Positions 36,810 through 46,248 of a stretch of DNA of 60,194 nucleotides are shown here, in pieces. The stretch is from positions 1 to 60,194 of the forward strand of contig NZ_NRRF01000031.1 in assembly GCF_016583565.1 (NCBI RefSeq), in the 5' to 3' direction. The translations under genes and the position numbers were made by a program. The first letter of the stretch is position 1, and every line of letters begins with the position of its first letter. The notes under the pieces are model-generated. The model ran no database searches and was not told where the DNA came from. It saw only the letters and a list, made by a program, of their open reading frames with translations. The DNA is from Thiocystis violacea. Lineage in GTDB: Bacteria > Pseudomonadota > Gammaproteobacteria > Chromatiales > Chromatiaceae.

Positions 36810-37475
36810 TCAGTCGAGGTCAGGCGTGTGCCCGCAGGCGACATAGATGGCGCGTTCCGCGACGTTGGTGGCGCGATCGGCAACCCGCTCGTAGTTGTGC
36901 ACGATCCAGAGCAGGTAGGTGCCGGTGGTCACGAAGTCGGCATCCGAACGCATCGCGTCCAACACTCGGTCGATGAAGGCGTGCTCTTGACGATCGACCT
37001 GATCCTCCAGGGCGACCGCGGCACGGATCGCGGATTCGTCGCCATGCGCGGCGAAGGCGGACAGCGTCTTGTCGAGCATGCCGATGGCATCGCCGGCGAG
37101 TTCGACAATGGATGTGACCGGCCCCGAGGGCAGGGGGGATTCGCTGTTTCTCAAGATGATGCGCGCCACGTCCGCGGCATAATCACCGATGCGCTCGAGC
37201 TCCGAAGCCAGCTCCATGCATGTGCCGACGGCCCTGAGGTCTTCCCCGGCCGGTTTGTAGGCCGCCAGGGTGACCAGGCACTCCTGCTCCAGCGTCCGGC
37301 GCTGCGCGTTGATGCGCGCGTCTTCCTCGATGATGCGTGTGGCCAGCGAGAGATCCTGACGCTGTAGGCAGTCGATCGACTTGTTCAGGGCGGCGATGAC
37401 CAGCGTGCCCAGATCGCTCACGGCGGTCTGCAGGTGTGAGCGTCTCTTTTCAATGAGGCTCAGGTGATCGATCAT
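36810..37475 (-). CDS. PhoU-like protein (second copy)
   Basis: The protein has 221 residues with two PhoU repeats and metal motifs LASELERIGDYAADVARI and YERVADRATNVAERAIYV. It is about 28 residues shorter and clearly different from the PhoU encoded with pstSCAB (7390-8139). The start at 37475 (MIDHLSLIEKRRSHLQ) fits the family; the frame is open far upstream but with non-protein-like sequence. Outside a pst operon such genes may modulate other phosphate transporters or kinases. It is divergent from purK, across a 385-base gap. Confidence 0.88.
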   Translation of the reverse strand: MIDHLSLIEKRRSHLQTAVSDLGTLVIAALNKSIDCLQRQDLSLATRIIEEDARINAQRRTLEQECLVTLAAYKPAGEDLRAVGTCMELASELERIGDYAADVARIILRNSESPLPSGPVTSIVELAGDAIGMLDKTLSAFAAHGDESAIRAAVALEDQVDRQEHAFIDRVLDAMRSDADFVTTGTYLLWIVHNYERVADRATNVAERAIYVACGHTPDLD

Positions 37476-37860
37476 GGCGGAATCCTCGGCAACTTCTCTT
37501 GAATCGGTGGATCCGCGGCAGAGCGGCAATCCGACCTCTAGCGGGAGTGCAATTCCAATTGTCCCATAGTCCGGCAGCAGGAACAGCGGGCTTGCCGTAA
37601 ATGTTTTCAACCGCGCCGAATCCACGGCCGCTCGCCCGCATTGGATTCCCGTTTCCCCTCTCGGTACACTGGCGTACTTGGCGTCGCATGCCGGCGGCGC
37701 TCGCGAGTCGCCTGGCCGCGCATTGCGCGGGGGCCAGCCAGCCATCATCTCTCCAACGACCAGCCGATTCGCTGGGCCATATCGCCACCGAGCGACGCTA
37801 TCGTCGCCTCCTCTCTGATCAGGGCTTCCCAATCGTGAAAATAACGCAGATGATCGCGCC
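37476..37860. other. 385-bp divergent gap between phoU-like gene and purK
   Basis: This should contain promoters for both neighbours. I find no Pho box and no PurR-type operator, and no repeat. A weak AGGA precedes the phoU-like start. Short open frames are unsupported. Confidence 0.4.
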
Positions 37861-39015
37861 ATGGACGTATTTCCCCTTCCAGTAGCACGTATCGGCATCA
37901 TCGGGGGTGGGCAGCTTGGGCGCATGCTGGCGAAGGCCGCAAAGCGTCTTGGTTGTACCTGTGTGGTGCTGGATCCCACGCCGGGCTCACCCGCGGGTCA
38001 GGTCGCCGGGCACCAGATCGTTGGCGACTACCACGACCCCGCCAAGCTGCGCGAGCTGGCGGAGTCTTGCGATGTCACCACCTTCGACATCGAGGACATC
38101 GACACCGACACCCTGATTCAGCTCGAGCGCGAGGGCAATCGGGTCCATCCCTCGCCGAAGGTCCTCGCCCTCATCCAGGACAAGCTGACCCAGAAGGAGG
38201 CGCTGGCCGCCGCCGGCATCCCGACCGCGCCCTTCATCGCCATGCCCGCGCCCAGTCCGGACGCCTTTGCGGCCTTCGGCTATCCCTTGGTGCAGAAATC
38301 GCGGCGCGGCGGCTATGACGGTCGCGGTGTCAGCATCATGAAGACGCCAGCGGACTACCCGGCGCATCTGCCAACGGCTTCGCTGCTGGAGCAGTTCGTG
38401 CCCGCCCAGAAGGAGCTGGCCGTGGTCGTGGCGCGCGGTCTGGACGGCGACTGCCGCTGCTACCCCGTGGTGGAGATGTGTTTCCGTCCGGGCGAGAACG
38501 TCTTGGACATGCTGCTCGCGCCAGCCGACATCTCCGCCGAGACCGCCGCATCCGCGGTCGATCTCGCGACGCGGACGGTCGAAACCCTTGGCGGCGTCGG
38601 TATCTTCGGTGTCGAGATGTTCCTGACCGAGGCCGGCGACCTCCTGGTCAACGAGGTCGCGCCACGCACCCACAACTCGGGTCATCACACCATCGAGGCC
38701 AATGTGACCGATCAGTTCGAGCAGCACCTGCGGGCCGTCGTCGGTCTGCCACTGGGCGCGACGGCGCAGCTTTCACCCGCGGCAATGATCAACCTGCTCG
38801 GCGCGCCAGGTCATCGTGGTCGACCCGTGATCTCGGGCATGGCCGAGGCCCTGGCGATCCCGGGCGTGTGTCTGCACCTCTACGGCAAGGCGGCAACCGC
38901 GCCCTTCCGCAAGATGGGCCATGTCACCGTGCTCGACCCGGATATCCAGACGGCGAGGCAGAAGGCGGAGCGTGTCCGTGCGCTCATCGAGATCTCAGGA
39001 GAGGACCACCCATGA
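37861..39015 (+). CDS. purK: N5-carboxyaminoimidazole ribonucleotide synthase PurK
   Basis: The protein has 384 residues. It uses ATP and bicarbonate to make N5-CAIR from AIR in purine synthesis. The N-terminal domain shows [15 protein letters not shown], the ATP-grasp region has [13 protein letters not shown] and [16 protein letters not shown], and the C-terminus has [18 protein letters not shown] with PGHRGRP-type sequence. Length is close to the usual 355-400. The stop overlaps purE by 4 bases (ATGA), so both are translated together. Confidence 0.95.
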   Translation: MDVFPLPVARIGIIGGGQLGRMLAKAAKRLGCTCVVLDPTPGSPAGQVAGHQIVGDYHDPAKLRELAESCDVTTFDIEDIDTDTLIQLEREGNRVHPSPKVLALIQDKLTQKEALAAAGIPTAPFIAMPAPSPDAFAAFGYPLVQKSRRGGYDGRGVSIMKTPADYPAHLPTASLLEQFVPAQKELAVVVARGLDGDCRCYPVVEMCFRPGENVLDMLLAPADISAETAASAVDLATRTVETLGGVGIFGVEMFLTEAGDLLVNEVAPRTHNSGHHTIEANVTDQFEQHLRAVVGLPLGATAQLSPAAMINLLGAPGHRGRPVISGMAEALAIPGVCLHLYGKAATAPFRKMGHVTVLDPDIQTARQKAERVRALIEISGEDHP

Positions 39016-39560
39016 CTCAATCTCGCCGCGCGCATCAGCCGTCCGCCGAGACCGGCGCTCAGGCGCAACCCCTGGTCGGCATCATTATGGGGAGCGACTC
39101 GGATCTGCCGGTGATGCAGGACACCGCGGACGTCTTGCGGGCGCTCGGCGTGCCCTATGAGATGACCATCGTCTCGGCGCACCGCACGCCCCGGCGTCTC
39201 TATGAGTATGCCGAGTCGGCCGTGGAGCGCGGCCTGCGGGTCATCGTCGCCGGTGCGGGGGGCGCCGCTCACCTGCCTGGCATGGCTGCCGCCCTGACGC
39301 CGCTTCCGGTGATCGGCGTCCCGGTCAAGACCTCAAGCCTCTCCGGACAGGATTCGCTGCTCTCCATCGTGCAGATGCCGGCGGGGGTTCCCGTCGCGAC
39401 GGTCGCGATCAATGGCGCCAAGAACGCCGGGATCCTGGCCGCGCAGATCCTGGGCGCATCGGACGGGCAGGTGCGCGAGCGCGTGGCTGACTACAAGCGT
39501 GAGCTCGAACAGATGGTGCTGGGCAAGGTTGCGATCATGGAGCGGGATCAGCATCCCTGA
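39012..39560 (+). CDS. purE: N5-CAIR mutase PurE (class I)
   Basis: The protein has 182 residues. It converts N5-CAIR, the product of PurK, to CAIR. Conserved segments are [40 protein letters not shown] and [21 protein letters not shown], including the catalytic histidine in SAHRTP. A 22-residue N-terminal tail (to QAQP) precedes the usual start. The ATG overlaps the purK stop codon. It is followed by a 241-base gap with a hairpin element before pilT. Confidence 0.95.
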   Translation: MTQSRRAHQPSAETGAQAQPLVGIIMGSDSDLPVMQDTADVLRALGVPYEMTIVSAHRTPRRLYEYAESAVERGLRVIVAGAGGAAHLPGMAAALTPLPVIGVPVKTSSLSGQDSLLSIVQMPAGVPVATVAINGAKNAGILAAQILGASDGQVRERVADYKRELEQMVLGKVAIMERDQHP

Positions 39561-39710
39561 GCGCGCCTCAACATCGCGTCCGGCCGACCGGGTTCTGCAT
39601 GAGCGTCCAGAAGTGCGGCAGAGGTCGCGATCTGCGAAGCCAAATCCTGGATAATCGAGGGGTCGCGCGGATCCATGGCCATGCCGATCAGCGCTAAGAT
39701 CTGGTCTCAA

Positions 39711-39772
39711 GAGGTGTAGCGTCGAAGAAGCCTGGCTTCGTGAAGAAGTCCAGCTTCAGGTTGCTACGCCTC
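39711..39772. repeat. Inverted-repeat element before pilT
   Basis: GAGGTGTAGC (39711-39720) pairs with GCTACGCCTC (39763-39772), with one G-U pair. Between them lie a perfect small palindrome GAAGCCTGGCTTC (39727-39739) and a related GAAGTCCAGCTTC. It could fold in the 5' region of the pilT mRNA or as a cruciform. It ends 29 bases before the pilT start. Confidence 0.55.
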
Positions 39773-39801
39773 AAGACGTCTGGCTTCAAACGGAGTGACC
39801 C

Positions 39802-40839
39802 GTGGACATCGCCGAACTTCTCGCCTTCAGCGTCAAGAACAACGCCTCGGACCTGCATTTGTCGGCAGGGCTCCCCCCCATGATCCGCGTCGACGGAGAC
39901 ATGCGCCGGATCAATGTGCCGGCTCTAGAGCATCGCTCCGTCCATTCGCTTGTCTACGACATCATGAACGACAAGCAGCGAAAGGACTATGAGGAATTCC
40001 TGGAGACCGACTTTTCGTTCGAGATCCCGGGTGTCGCGCGCTTCCGCGTCAACGCTTTCAACCAAAAACGCGGAGCGGGCGCGGTTTTCCGAACCATTCC
40101 CTCCAAGGTGCTCACGCTGGAAGACCTGAAGGCCCCGTCGAGCTTCAAAGACATCATCGATGTCCCGCGTGGCCTGATCCTGGTGACCGGCCCGACCGGT
40201 TCGGGAAAGTCGACCACGCTGGCGGCCATGGTCGATCATTTGAACGACCACGAATACGCGCACATCCTCACCATCGAAGACCCCATCGAGTTCGTTCACG
40301 TCAGCAAGAAGTGCCTGGTCAACCAGCGCGAGGTCCATCGGGATACGCTCGGGTTCAGCGAGGCCCTGCGCTCGGCGCTGCGCCAGGATCCGGACATCAT
40401 CCTGGTCGGCGAGATGCGCGACCTGGAGACGATTCGCCTGGCGCTGACCGCGGCCGAGACCGGCCACCTGGTGTTCGGCACCCTGCATACCACCTCTGCG
40501 GCAAAGACCATCGACCGTATCATCGACGTCTTCCCGGCGGCCGAGAAAGAAATGGTGCGCTCCATGTTGTCCGAGTCGCTGCGAGCGGTCGTTTCTCAGA
40601 CCTTGTTGAAGAAGACCGGCGGGGGGCGTCTCGCGGCCCACGAAATCATGATCGGCACCCCGGCGATTCGTAACCTGATTCGCGAGGCAAAGGTGGCGCA
40701 GATGTACTCCGCCATCCAGACCGGTCAGGCGCATGGCATGCAAACCCTGGATCAGAATCTCAAGGAGCTGCTGCAGAAGGGGCTCATCGCCCGCAAGGAC
40801 GCGCGTGCCAAGGCGCAGAACAAAGAAGATTTCATGTGA
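39802..40839 (+). CDS. pilT: Type IV pilus retraction ATPase PilT
   Basis: The protein has 345 residues and starts with GTG (GTGGACATCGCC). It powers depolymerisation of pili during twitching. Walker A is GPTGSGKST, the Asp box is TIEDPIEF, Walker B is DPDIILVGEMRDLET, the His box is HLVFGTLHTTSA, and the C-terminal AIRNLIREAKVAQM is the PilT hallmark needed for retraction. It acts as a hexamer at the pilus base with PilC. The paralogue pilU follows 67 bases downstream. Confidence 0.96.
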   Translation: MDIAELLAFSVKNNASDLHLSAGLPPMIRVDGDMRRINVPALEHRSVHSLVYDIMNDKQRKDYEEFLETDFSFEIPGVARFRVNAFNQKRGAGAVFRTIPSKVLTLEDLKAPSSFKDIIDVPRGLILVTGPTGSGKSTTLAAMVDHLNDHEYAHILTIEDPIEFVHVSKKCLVNQREVHRDTLGFSEALRSALRQDPDIILVGEMRDLETIRLALTAAETGHLVFGTLHTTSAAKTIDRIIDVFPAAEKEMVRSMLSESLRAVVSQTLLKKTGGGRLAAHEIMIGTPAIRNLIREAKVAQMYSAIQTGQAHGMQTLDQNLKELLQKGLIARKDARAKAQNKEDFM

Positions 40840-40906
40840 TCGGGTGACGAGGCGACTGGGTCGCTAACCGACTGGTTAAAGAGACAATTTTTGGCCGAGG
40901 TGATCG

Positions 40907-42064
40907 ATGGATTTGAGACGCGCACTGGAGCAACTGCTTGCGGCCTTGGTGGAAAAGAAAGGCTCCGACCTGTTCATCACCTCAGGCTGGCCGCCCAGCA
41001 TCAAGATCGACGGCTCCATCTATCCCGCCGCCAAGCAGGCGCTCTCCGCCGAGCAGGCGCGCGAGATGGTCTTCGAGATCATGAACGAGCGTCAACGCGC
41101 CGAGTTCGAAGACACCAAGGAGTGCCAGTTCGCGCTCGACCGTGCACCGCTCGGGCGTTTTCGCGTCAGCGCCTTCGTCCAGCGCGAGTCGGTCGGGATG
41201 GTGCTGCGCCGTATCGAGACCAAGATTCCCACGATCGAGGAGCTGAAGCTGCCCTCTGTCCTGCGCGATGTCGCCATGACCAAGCGCGGCATGGTCATCT
41301 TCGTGGGGGCGACGGGCACGGGTAAGTCGACCTCGCTCGCGGCCCTGGTCGGTTATCGCAACCGCCATAGCTCCGGGCACATCATCACCGTCGAGGATCC
41401 CATCGAGTACGTCCACGAGCACGACGGCTGCATCATCACGCAGCGCGAGGTGGGCGTGGACACCGAGTCCTTCGAGGTCGCCCTGCGCAACACCCTGCGC
41501 CAGGCCCCGGACGTCATTCTCATCGGCGAGATCCGCACCCGCCAGACCATGGAGTACGCCATCACCTTCGCGGAGACGGGCCATCTGGTGCTTGCCACAC
41601 TGCATGCGAACAACGCCAACCAGGCGATGGACCGCATCATCAACTTCTTCCCGGAAGAGTCCCGCAACCAGATGCTGATGGACCTCTCCCTGAACCTCAA
41701 GGGTGTCGTCGCGCAACAGCTCGCGCCGCGCAAGAACGGACAGGGGCGGCGCGCGGTCATCGAGATCCTGCTGAATACGCCGCTCGCTGCCGATCTCATC
41801 CGTCAGGGTGAGGTGCACAAGCTCAAGGAGCTCATGAAGCGCTCCGGCGAACAGGGCATGATCACCTTCGACCAGGCCCTCTTCAACCTCTTCCAGGAAG
41901 GCGAGATCACCTACGAAGACGCACTGAGGTATGCCGACTCCGCCAACGAGGTGCGCCTCATGATCAAGCTGCAGGGCGGCACGGCGCAGCGTGCGGCGAC
42001 CGACCGCTCGATCGACGGCATCACCCTGGTCGAGGATCGGGAGGCGGAGGATCAGCGCTGGTGA
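40907..42064 (+). CDS. pilU: PilT-like ATPase PilU
   Basis: The protein has 385 residues. It is the accessory retraction ATPase that assists PilT. Walker A is GATGTGKST, the Asp box TVEDPIEYVHEHDG, Walker B DVILIGEIRTRQTM, and the His box HLVLATLHANNA. It lacks the AIRNLIRE retraction motif of PilT and instead has LAADLIRQGEVHKLKELM, as expected for PilU. The C-terminus is longer than in PilT. It is cotranscribed with pilT and converges on the dihydroorotase-like gene. Confidence 0.93.
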   Translation: MDLRRALEQLLAALVEKKGSDLFITSGWPPSIKIDGSIYPAAKQALSAEQAREMVFEIMNERQRAEFEDTKECQFALDRAPLGRFRVSAFVQRESVGMVLRRIETKIPTIEELKLPSVLRDVAMTKRGMVIFVGATGTGKSTSLAALVGYRNRHSSGHIITVEDPIEYVHEHDGCIITQREVGVDTESFEVALRNTLRQAPDVILIGEIRTRQTMEYAITFAETGHLVLATLHANNANQAMDRIINFFPEESRNQMLMDLSLNLKGVVAQQLAPRKNGQGRRAVIEILLNTPLAADLIRQGEVHKLKELMKRSGEQGMITFDQALFNLFQEGEITYEDALRYADSANEVRLMIKLQGGTAQRAATDRSIDGITLVEDREAEDQRW

Positions 42065-42132
42065 CGCGGCCTGGGCGGTTGGCCTACGGGGCCAGCCGTC
42101 GTGGTCGGATGTTGGGCCTCAACCGGCCATCC

Positions 42133-43416
42133 TCAGCGCTCGAAGACGATCCGCCCACCCAGGAGTGTCCAGGCGACGCGGCCGCGCAGCTCCCGTCCGA
42201 GAAAGGGGGTGTTGTGTCCATGACTGATGAGACTCTGCGCATCGACCCTCCAGACCGCCGTGGGATCGAAGATGCAGAGATCGGCCGTCAGTCCGGGGGC
42301 GATGCGTCCAATCCGCAGATCCAGTGCTTCGGCGGGACCCAGGGTCAATCGCTCGATGACGCCCATGAGGTCGATCACGCCTTCATCCACCAGCTGCAAC
42401 GCCAGGGGTAGCAGGGTCTCGAGTGCCGAGATGCCCGGCGCCGTCTCCGGAAAGGGCGCCAGCTTGGCGTCCGCGTCGTGCGGCTGATGGTCCGAGCAGA
42501 TGGCGCTCACCTCACGGGCGGCAACGGCGGCCCGCAGGGCCTGTCGGTCCTCCCGCGTGCGCAGCGGTGGGATCAGGTGGCAGTTGGCGTCGAAGCGCCC
42601 GAGATCCTCCTCGGTGAGGAAGAGTTGATGCATGCTGACATCGCCGCTGGCTCGCACGCCACGTCGGCGCGCCTCCGCCAGCATCGCGACCCCGCGTGCC
42701 GTGGAGAGACCGCGGAAATGGATGCGCGCCCCCGTCTGCTCCGCGAGCGCCAGAATGCGGGCCACGGCAACGGTTTCGGCGGCCTCCGGGATGCCTGGGA
42801 GTCCAAGCCGCGTGCCGACCACCCCTTCATGCACGCAGCCGCCTTCGCTCAAGTCGGGATCTTGCGGGAGGAGGAAGACCGATAACCCGAAGGTGGCGGC
42901 GTACTCCATCGCGCGGCGATTGACCTGGGTGTTGCGGATCGGTCGATCGGCCTGGCTGAGTGCCGGGCATCCCGCCTCCTTGAGCGCGGCCATTTCCGTG
43001 ATGGTGCGGCCGTCGAGCCCCTGGGTTATGGCCCCAAGTGGCAGCACGCGGGCAAAACCGGCCCGCTCCGCGAGCTGGCGGACGAGCTGCGCGACGGCCG
43101 GGGTGTCGATGACGGGCAGGGTATCGGGCGGGCAGCAGAGCGTGGTGATTCCCGACGCCGCCGCGGCGCGCGTTTCGCTCGCAATCGTGGCCTTCTGTTC
43201 GTGGCCGGGCTCGCGGCAGCGCGCGCAGAGATCGACGAAACCGGGGCAGACGACATGGCCCGCGGCGTCCAGGATGCATTCGGCCTCGAAACCCAGTGGC
43301 GCGGCACCGATGGCTTGGACCTGGCCGTCCGCGATGTGCAGGTCGCCGTGCCCGTCATGCCCGCTGGCGGGATCGATCAAACGACCGTTGAGAATGCTGA
43401 TCCGTGGCAGATTCAA
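42133..43416 (-). CDS. Dihydroorotase-like protein PyrC' (probably inactive subunit)
   Basis: The protein has 427 residues of the cyclic amidohydrolase family. Fold landmarks are ILDAAGHVVCPGFVDL, TLCCPPDTLPVIDTP, CSDHQPHDADAK and LRIGRIAPGLTADLCIFD. In active dihydroorotase the second metal ligands occur as DxHxHxREPG; here the sequence reads DLCARCREPG, so both histidines are lost. Such PyrC' (PyrX) proteins form a dodecamer with aspartate transcarbamoylase. Downstream of pyrB on the minus strand, it fits this structural role. An active PyrC should be encoded elsewhere. Confidence 0.88.
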   Translation of the reverse strand: MNLPRISILNGRLIDPASGHDGHGDLHIADGQVQAIGAAPLGFEAECILDAAGHVVCPGFVDLCARCREPGHEQKATIASETRAAAASGITTLCCPPDTLPVIDTPAVAQLVRQLAERAGFARVLPLGAITQGLDGRTITEMAALKEAGCPALSQADRPIRNTQVNRRAMEYAATFGLSVFLLPQDPDLSEGGCVHEGVVGTRLGLPGIPEAAETVAVARILALAEQTGARIHFRGLSTARGVAMLAEARRRGVRASGDVSMHQLFLTEEDLGRFDANCHLIPPLRTREDRQALRAAVAAREVSAICSDHQPHDADAKLAPFPETAPGISALETLLPLALQLVDEGVIDLMGVIERLTLGPAEALDLRIGRIAPGLTADLCIFDPTAVWRVDAQSLISHGHNTPFLGRELRGRVAWTLLGGRIVFER

Positions 43417-43572
43417 TCGCCTTTCCTCGGGGCGGCGGCGCGCGACGCGCGGCGTGGGAATGGGTGCGGGCGAGCGCTTCCGCTCGACGGAGGCTTACCA
43501 CAGCGGTGCTCTGCCGGTGCGGCGGGGCTGGAAGCGCGCGCGCGGCAGTCGCTCCTCAGTGCGGTCGCAGGC

Positions 43573-44568
43573 TCAGGCATAGACCTCTCCCGCCCCCTGT
43601 GCATTGAGGTTCTGCGTGCCGATGCACATGGACATGACCGCCATGCGCACGGCGATGCCATTGCTGACCTGTTCGAGGATGACGGATCGCCGCCCATCGG
43701 CGACTTGGGAATCGATCTCGATGCCGCGGTTGATGGGGCCTGGATGCATGACGATGGCATCCGGTTTCGCGGTGGCGAGGCGTTCTTCCGTCAGACCGAA
43801 GAGCCGGAAGTACTCATGCTCGCTGGGCAGCAGGGCGCTGTTCATGCGCTCGCGCTGGATCCGCAGCATGATGATGACATCGGCGTCGCGGACACCCTCG
43901 CGCAGGTCGTGGTGGACACTGACCCCAAAGGCCTCCTCCGCGCGCGTCGGCAACAGGGTGCGTGGCGCGATCACGCGCACCTCCGCCGCCCCCAGGGTCT
44001 TGAGTGCCAGGATCTGAGAGCGGGCGACGCGCGAGTGCAGGATGTCTCCGACGATGGCGACGCGCAGCCGCGAGAAGTCGCCCTTGTGGCGGCGGATGGT
44101 GAACATGTCCAGCATGCCCTGGGTCGGATGGGAGTGTCTGCCATCGCCGGCATTGATGATGCTCACATGCGGGTCGGCATGCCGCGCCATGAAGTGCGCC
44201 GTGCCGCTGGAGGCGTGGCGCACGACGAACATGTCGACGTGCATCGCCTCCAGATTGCGCAAGGTATCCAGGATGGTCTCGCCCTTCGCGGTCGCCGAGG
44301 TCGAGATGTTCAGGTTGAGGACGTCCGCCGAGAGACGCTTGGCCGCGAGCTCGAAGGTGGTTCGGGTTCGGGTGCTGTTCTCGAAGAAGAGGTTCGCGAT
44401 CACCTTGCCCCGGCAGAGCGGGACCTTCTTGACGGCCTGTTGGGCGACGCCCAGGAAGCCCTCGGCCTTGTCCAGGATCTCGATCAGGAGATCCCGGCTC
44501 AGTCCATCGATGGTGAGAAAGTGCTTCAGGTTTCCCTGTGCGTCGAGCTGCGGGTTGTCTGTGCTCAT
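43573..44568 (-). CDS. pyrB: Aspartate carbamoyltransferase catalytic subunit PyrB
   Basis: The protein has 331 residues. It joins carbamoyl phosphate to aspartate in pyrimidine synthesis. Key segments are [13 protein letters not shown] (carbamoyl-phosphate loop), [18 protein letters not shown] and [13 protein letters not shown]. The start at 44568 is an ATG. A TTG at 44595, whose TTGA overlaps the pyrR stop codon, could give a form 9 residues longer with translational coupling. It lies between pyrR and the PyrC'-like gene on the minus strand. No PyrI regulatory subunit is present, as expected for the class with PyrC'. Confidence 0.95.
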   Translation of the reverse strand: MSTDNPQLDAQGNLKHFLTIDGLSRDLLIEILDKAEGFLGVAQQAVKKVPLCRGKVIANLFFENSTRTRTTFELAAKRLSADVLNLNISTSATAKGETILDTLRNLEAMHVDMFVVRHASSGTAHFMARHADPHVSIINAGDGRHSHPTQGMLDMFTIRRHKGDFSRLRVAIVGDILHSRVARSQILALKTLGAAEVRVIAPRTLLPTRAEEAFGVSVHHDLREGVRDADVIIMLRIQRERMNSALLPSEHEYFRLFGLTEERLATAKPDAIVMHPGPINRGIEIDSQVADGRRSVILEQVSNGIAVRMAVMSMCIGTQNLNAQGAGEVYA

Positions 44569-44591
44569 GGCGATGCCTGTCCCGACCTCGT

Positions 44592-45155
44592 TCAACGGTC
44601 GTCCGACTGCGCTGTCTTGCCCTTGGGTTTCTTCGGGAGATGGCCATGCAGCATCACCAGCGGCTCGGGACCGCTGAGCTTGATCTGCTCGTCGCTGTCC
44701 AGCCGGGCGTGAAAGCCCACGACATCCGGGGTGATCGGCAGCTCCCGTCCGCCGCGCTCGGCCAGGGTTGCCAAGATCACCGAGGCCGGCCGGCCATAGT
44801 CGAAGAGGACGTTGAGCGCGGCCCGGATGGTCCGTCCGCTCTGCAGCACGTCATCGACCAGGATGAGGTGACGGTCGTCGACACCGATGGGGAGATAGGA
44901 CGGACGCACCTGGGGATGCATCCCGATGCGGGTGAAGTCGTCGCGGTAGAAGGAGATGTCGAGGTGCCCCAGAGGCTCCCTCAGGCCGAGGCGTTCGTGC
45001 AGGCGGTCGGCAACCCAGACTCCCCCGGTATGGATGCCGATCATCAGCGGATCGCGAATGCCGCGGCTGGCGACCAAGGCGCCCAGCTCATCGGCCATGC
45101 GGACGATGGCGGTTTCGATCTCCGCAGGTTCTTTCCAGGTTTCAGTCTTGCTCAC
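44592..45155 (-). CDS. pyrR: Bifunctional pyrimidine regulatory protein / uracil phosphoribosyltransferase PyrR
   Basis: The protein has 187 residues of the type I phosphoribosyltransferase fold. The PRPP loop is [20 protein letters not shown], and [13 protein letters not shown] and [14 protein letters not shown] fit PyrR. In Gram-positive bacteria PyrR binds pyr mRNA; in gammaproteobacteria with this operon its regulatory role is less clear. It overlaps ruvX by 14 bases and pyrB by the TTGA junction. It is somewhat longer at the C-terminus ([12 protein letters not shown]). Confidence 0.93.
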   Translation of the reverse strand: MSKTETWKEPAEIETAIVRMADELGALVASRGIRDPLMIGIHTGGVWVADRLHERLGLREPLGHLDISFYRDDFTRIGMHPQVRPSYLPIGVDDRHLILVDDVLQSGRTIRAALNVLFDYGRPASVILATLAERGGRELPITPDVVGFHARLDSDEQIKLSGPEPLVMLHGHLPKKPKGKTAQSDDR

Positions 45156-45555
45156 AGAGCCAGGTTTCCAGAATGAGGGCGGCTGCGGCGGCGTCCACGG
45201 CCTCCCGGGTTGGTGGTTTGTGGCCAGGGCGGGCGCTCAGCTGCCGACGGGCCTCGATCGACGTCAGACGCTCGTCGACCAGATGGACGGCGAGGCCGAA
45301 CCGCCCTTGGAGCTGGCGCGCGAAGCGATGGATGCGCGGGGACCAGTCGACCTCGGTATCGTCCATGTTGAACGGCAGACCAAGGATCAAGGCGCTCGGT
45401 TTCCATGCCTGTATCAGTGCCTGAATTTGCTCCCAGTCGGGCCGGTCATTGCGGCTGCGCAGCGTTGTCAGGGGCGTTGCGGAGCGCGTGATGGTCTGGC
45501 CGACGGCCACGCCGATCTTGCGCGGGCCGAAGTCGAAGCCCAGCAGTGTGGTCAT
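45142..45555 (-). CDS. ruvX: Holliday junction resolvase-like RuvX (YqgF)
   Basis: The protein has 137 residues with an RNase H-like fold. The first acidic residue lies in [16 protein letters not shown], and the others in [16 protein letters not shown] and [13 protein letters not shown]. YqgF takes part in 16S rRNA 5' maturation and is called a putative Holliday junction resolvase. The length and order yqgE-ruvX-pyrR are normal for gammaproteobacteria. It overlaps pyrR by 14 bases. Confidence 0.94.
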   Translation of the reverse strand: MTTLLGFDFGPRKIGVAVGQTITRSATPLTTLRSRNDRPDWEQIQALIQAWKPSALILGLPFNMDDTEVDWSPRIHRFARQLQGRFGLAVHLVDERLTSIEARRQLSARPGHKPPTREAVDAAAAALILETWLCEQD

Positions 45556-45582
45556 CGGGTGCTCTGATCGCTCGGCGGGTGC

Positions 45583-46146
45583 CTAGGCGTGCCCAGCCTC
45601 GCCGCTGAGCAGGTTGAGATCGACGCCCAGCAGTTGGGCTGCCGCCATCCAGCGCGCACTGGGGTCCAGCCGAAAGATGATGTCGCCGCTTGCCGGTCCA
45701 TTCAGCCAGGCGTTCGCGCTCATCTCTTGCTCCAGTTGCCCGCTACCCCAGCCTGCATAGCCGAGGGCGATGAGGGTCTGTTCCGGACCTTCGCCGCTGG
45801 CGATCGCCTCCAGGACGTCGCGCGAGGTGGTGACGCTGATATCGGGCGTGATGTTCAGGGTGGAGTCGAAGGCCGGCCCCGCCGTATGCAGGACGAAGCC
45901 GCGATCGGTCTGAACCGGGCCGCCCTGATACACCGGGGTCTCGCCCAAGCCAGGCTGGACGCCCGCGATGTCCAGTTGCGCAAACAGCTCGCCGAGCGTG
46001 ACCTCCAGTGGTCTGTTGATCACGATGCCCATGGCACCTTGCTCGGTGTGCTCGCAGACGTAGGTGACCGTGCGCGCAAAATTCGGATCCTGCAGACCCG
46101 GCATCGCGATCAGGAAGTGATTGGTGAGGGAGGTGCTGAAAGGCAT
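45583..46146 (-). CDS. YqgE/AlgH family protein
   Basis: The protein has 187 residues. Family sequence starts at MPFSTSLTNHFLIAMPGLQD, followed by FARTVTYVCEHTEQGAMGIV and GYAGWGSGQLEQEM. The frame is open 34 codons further upstream without family sequence, so the ATG at 46146 is preferred. In Pseudomonas the homologue AlgH influences alginate and virulence regulation, but its biochemical role is unresolved. It lies 27 bases before ruvX in the same operon. Confidence 0.94.
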   Translation of the reverse strand: MPFSTSLTNHFLIAMPGLQDPNFARTVTYVCEHTEQGAMGIVINRPLEVTLGELFAQLDIAGVQPGLGETPVYQGGPVQTDRGFVLHTAGPAFDSTLNITPDISVTTSRDVLEAIASGEGPEQTLIALGYAGWGSGQLEQEMSANAWLNGPASGDIIFRLDPSARWMAAAQLLGVDLNLLSGEAGHA

Positions 46147-46248
46147 GGTGTCTAGTATCCCGATCGGCCCATGGGGTGGCAAGAGCGAGCCGGCGATAAT
46201 CGGCTCGGTGACGCGGCATGGCGCACAGATTCCGTGCGGTGATGGCAT

